In this document: positions 62,697-64,000 of the stretch, one piece after another | Layout: each line of letters begins with the position of its first letter | Numbering within the stretch: the stretch's first letter is position 1 | Origin: Alphaproteobacteria bacterium | GTDB lineage: Bacteria; Pseudomonadota; Alphaproteobacteria; TMED109 | Direction: 5' to 3' | Assembly (NCBI GenBank): GCA_022825705.1 | Contig: JAJDWH010000024.1 | Span: 168,469 to 232,468 of the forward strand | DNA: 64,000 bases | The notes under the pieces: model-generated | Databases searched by the model: none | Told to the model about the DNA's origin: nothing | What the model saw: only the letters and a program-made list of their open reading frames with translations | Program-made: the position numbers and the translations under genes

Positions 62697-63329
62697 ATGC
62701 ATCCGAATCCCGTCTTTCGGCAGGAACCCCGTGCGCGCCTGCTCGAGTTCGCCCGCGAGCGCGGCTTCGGCGTGTTCACGGCGGCCGGTCCCCGGGAGAT
62801 GCTCGCCGCCCACGTGCCCTTCGTAATGGAGCAGGAGGGGATTGCCGCACACCTCGTGCGGGCCAACCCGCTGGCGCAGCACCTGCTCGCAGGGCCGGTC
62901 GCCGCGCTGCTGATCGTGTCAGGGCCCGATAGCTACATCTCGCCGGACTGGTACAAGGCGCCCGGCAAGTTGCCCACCTGGAACTATGTCGCGGTTCACG
63001 TCAGGGGAACGTTGCGGCAGTTGGAAGATGAAGCCCTCCCTGCGCACCTTGATCGCCTGGTACAGACGTTCGAGGGCCGCCTTGCCCCCAAGGCTGCGTG
63101 GAAGACGGACAGGATCGACCCTTTGGTGTTGGCAGATCTGAGGCGGGTGATCATGCCGGTCGAACTGGCGGTCGAGCGGGTCGACGGCACCTTCAAGCTG
63201 AATCAGAACCGCACGGCCGACGAACGCGCCAGCGCGGCGACGGCACTGGAAGCGGCGGTTGCGCCGGGTATGGAACATCGCGCCCTCGCTGCCCTCATGC
63301 GTCAGGTAGGCGGGAGCGGCCAAGCCTGA
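62697..63329 (+). CDS. PaiB-like FMN-binding protein
   Basis: The 210-residue product starts at ATG 62697 (MHPNPVFRQEPRARLLEFARERGF). It matches the PaiB/FMN-binding negative transcriptional regulator family (PF04299) with a flavin-reductase-like split barrel: FGVFTAAGPREMLAAHVPFV, NPLAQHLLAGPVAALLIVSGPDSYISPDWY and LPTWNYVAVHVRGTLRQL. FKLNQNRTADERAS near the C-terminus is a strong family signature. PaiB of Bacillus is tied to sporulation and protease control; in proteobacteria the function is not known. It is convergent with the ProV-type gene. Confidence 0.9.
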   Translation: MHPNPVFRQEPRARLLEFARERGFGVFTAAGPREMLAAHVPFVMEQEGIAAHLVRANPLAQHLLAGPVAALLIVSGPDSYISPDWYKAPGKLPTWNYVAVHVRGTLRQLEDEALPAHLDRLVQTFEGRLAPKAAWKTDRIDPLVLADLRRVIMPVELAVERVDGTFKLNQNRTADERASAATALEAAVAPGMEHRALAALMRQVGGSGQA

Positions 63330-63420
63330 TTGCTGTGTCCCCGCTCCTGTCCGGAGTGCAGGGCAGGGCGGCCGGACCGGAGCAGCGACGCGCTTCGGAG
63401 CCCTCTCGTGCGCGGAATCG

Positions 63421-64000
63421 CTACGGAGATGGCCGCCGACGCCTGACCATTGCGTCCAGCAGATCGACCTGCGACACGATCCCGAGAGCCGTGCCGTCGC
63501 GATCCGTGACCTTGCCGAGCTCCGCGGTCGCCTCCGATAGGGCGAGCGCGGCTCGCTCAAGCCGCGTCCCGAGCGGGATCTCCGGGGCGCTGGCACAGGT
63601 GGTTCCGGGCTTCATGATGCTCTCGACCCGGACCAACTTCCCCCGGTTGACGTCCTTGACGAAATCCGCGACGTAGTCGTCGGCGGGAGTCAGCACGATG
63701 TCCTGGGGCCTCCCCTGTTGCACCATGCTGCCGTCCCGCAGGATGGCGACGTTGTCGCCGATGCGCAGCGCCTCATCAAGATCATGGGTAATGAAGACGA
63801 TGGTCTTTTTCAGTTCGGTCTGAAGATCGAGCAGCATGTTTTGCATGTCGTAGCGGATCAGCGGATCGAGCGCACTGAACGCCTCGTCCATCAGCAGGAT
63901 GTCGGGATCGGTTGCCAGGGCCCGGCCCAGACCGACGCGCTGCTGCATGCCACCCGACAGTTCTCCGGGATACCGGTCGGCAAAGTCCTGGAGACCGACC
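63421..64000 (-). CDS. Glycine betaine/proline ABC transporter ATPase (ProV/OpuAA), C-terminal part
   Basis: The gene runs off the right window edge, with the frame starting at base 63999 on the minus strand; about 192 residues are visible. The ABC signature [16 protein letters not shown], Walker [16 protein letters not shown] and the H-loop [19 protein letters not shown] are present, with [25 protein letters not shown] typical of ProV/OpuAA. The C-terminal part ([14 protein letters not shown]..., [16 protein letters not shown]) is a CBS-like region, which in this family senses osmolarity or c-di-AMP. It imports compatible solutes such as glycine betaine; the permease and binding protein would lie outside the window. 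Confidence 0.9.
   Translation of the reverse strand, partial: VGLQDFADRYPGELSGGMQQRVGLGRALATDPDILLMDEAFSALDPLIRYDMQNMLLDLQTELKKTIVFITHDLDEALRIGDNVAILRDGSMVQQGRPQDIVLTPADDYVADFVKDVNRGKLVRVESIMKPGTTCASAPEIPLGTRLERAALALSEATAELGKVTDRDGTALGIVSQVDLLDAMVRRRRPSP

Overview
The window looks like chromosomal DNA of a high-GC alphaproteobacterium. The main evidence is the end of the spc ribosomal operon in the order rplO-secY-adk, a Mic60/mitofilin homologue overlapping hemY, a DUF1244 gene, and TonB-dependent and OprO/P-type outer-membrane proteins. No tRNA, rRNA, CRISPR array, complete insertion sequence or phage gene was recognised. Gene density is moderate, with several gene-poor gaps of 300-770 bases and at least one damaged gene. 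The species cannot be named from this sequence.

Layout. 1-4640: rpsH(partial)-rplF-rplR-rpsE-rpmD-rplO-secY-adk, after which the operon stops without rpsM/rpsK/rpoA. 4788-8237: photolyase and, convergent to it, aminopeptidase P. 8568-14032: clpX-lon (no clpP) and two short-chain dehydrogenases. 14339-20346: a small basic protein, RluC-type pseudouridine synthase with CrcB, two minor ORFs, then Mic60, HemY and an L,D-transpeptidase, overlapping end to end.

20891-39160 is the accessory core. On the minus strand lie an alpha/beta hydrolase, a free acyl carrier protein, an EmrB-type exporter and a truncated, frameshifted HlyD partner. A 3442-residue polyketide synthase follows on the plus strand: KS-AT-DH-MT-ER-KR-ACP, then a second KS and a decayed AT with no carrier protein and no thioesterase after it. 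Beyond it are a Sfp-type phosphopantetheinyl transferase, a metallophosphoesterase overlapping it (resembling the PptT/PptH arrangement of mycobacteria) and ketopantoate reductase. Together these could load, use and recycle the phosphopantetheine arm and make and export a methyl-branched, largely reduced acyl product. That is inference from domain content.

39703-52019 is metabolic and envelope: two OprO/P-like porins (the second with a clear intrinsic terminator), cysteine desulfurase plus [2Fe-2S] ferredoxin, DUF1244, two unrelated Gfo/Idh/MocA oxidoreductases, a macrodomain protein, a haloacetate-dehalogenase-like hydrolase, and an IolD-like ThDP enzyme. 52401-62550: NAD(P)HX repair enzyme, then a probable metal-uptake locus: a TonB-dependent receptor with very acidic loops, ExbB, two ExbDs (the second lacking the membrane aspartate), TonB, an imelysin-like protein and a di-heme DUF1111 protein. 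The window ends with a PaiB-like protein and a partial ProV-type ATPase.
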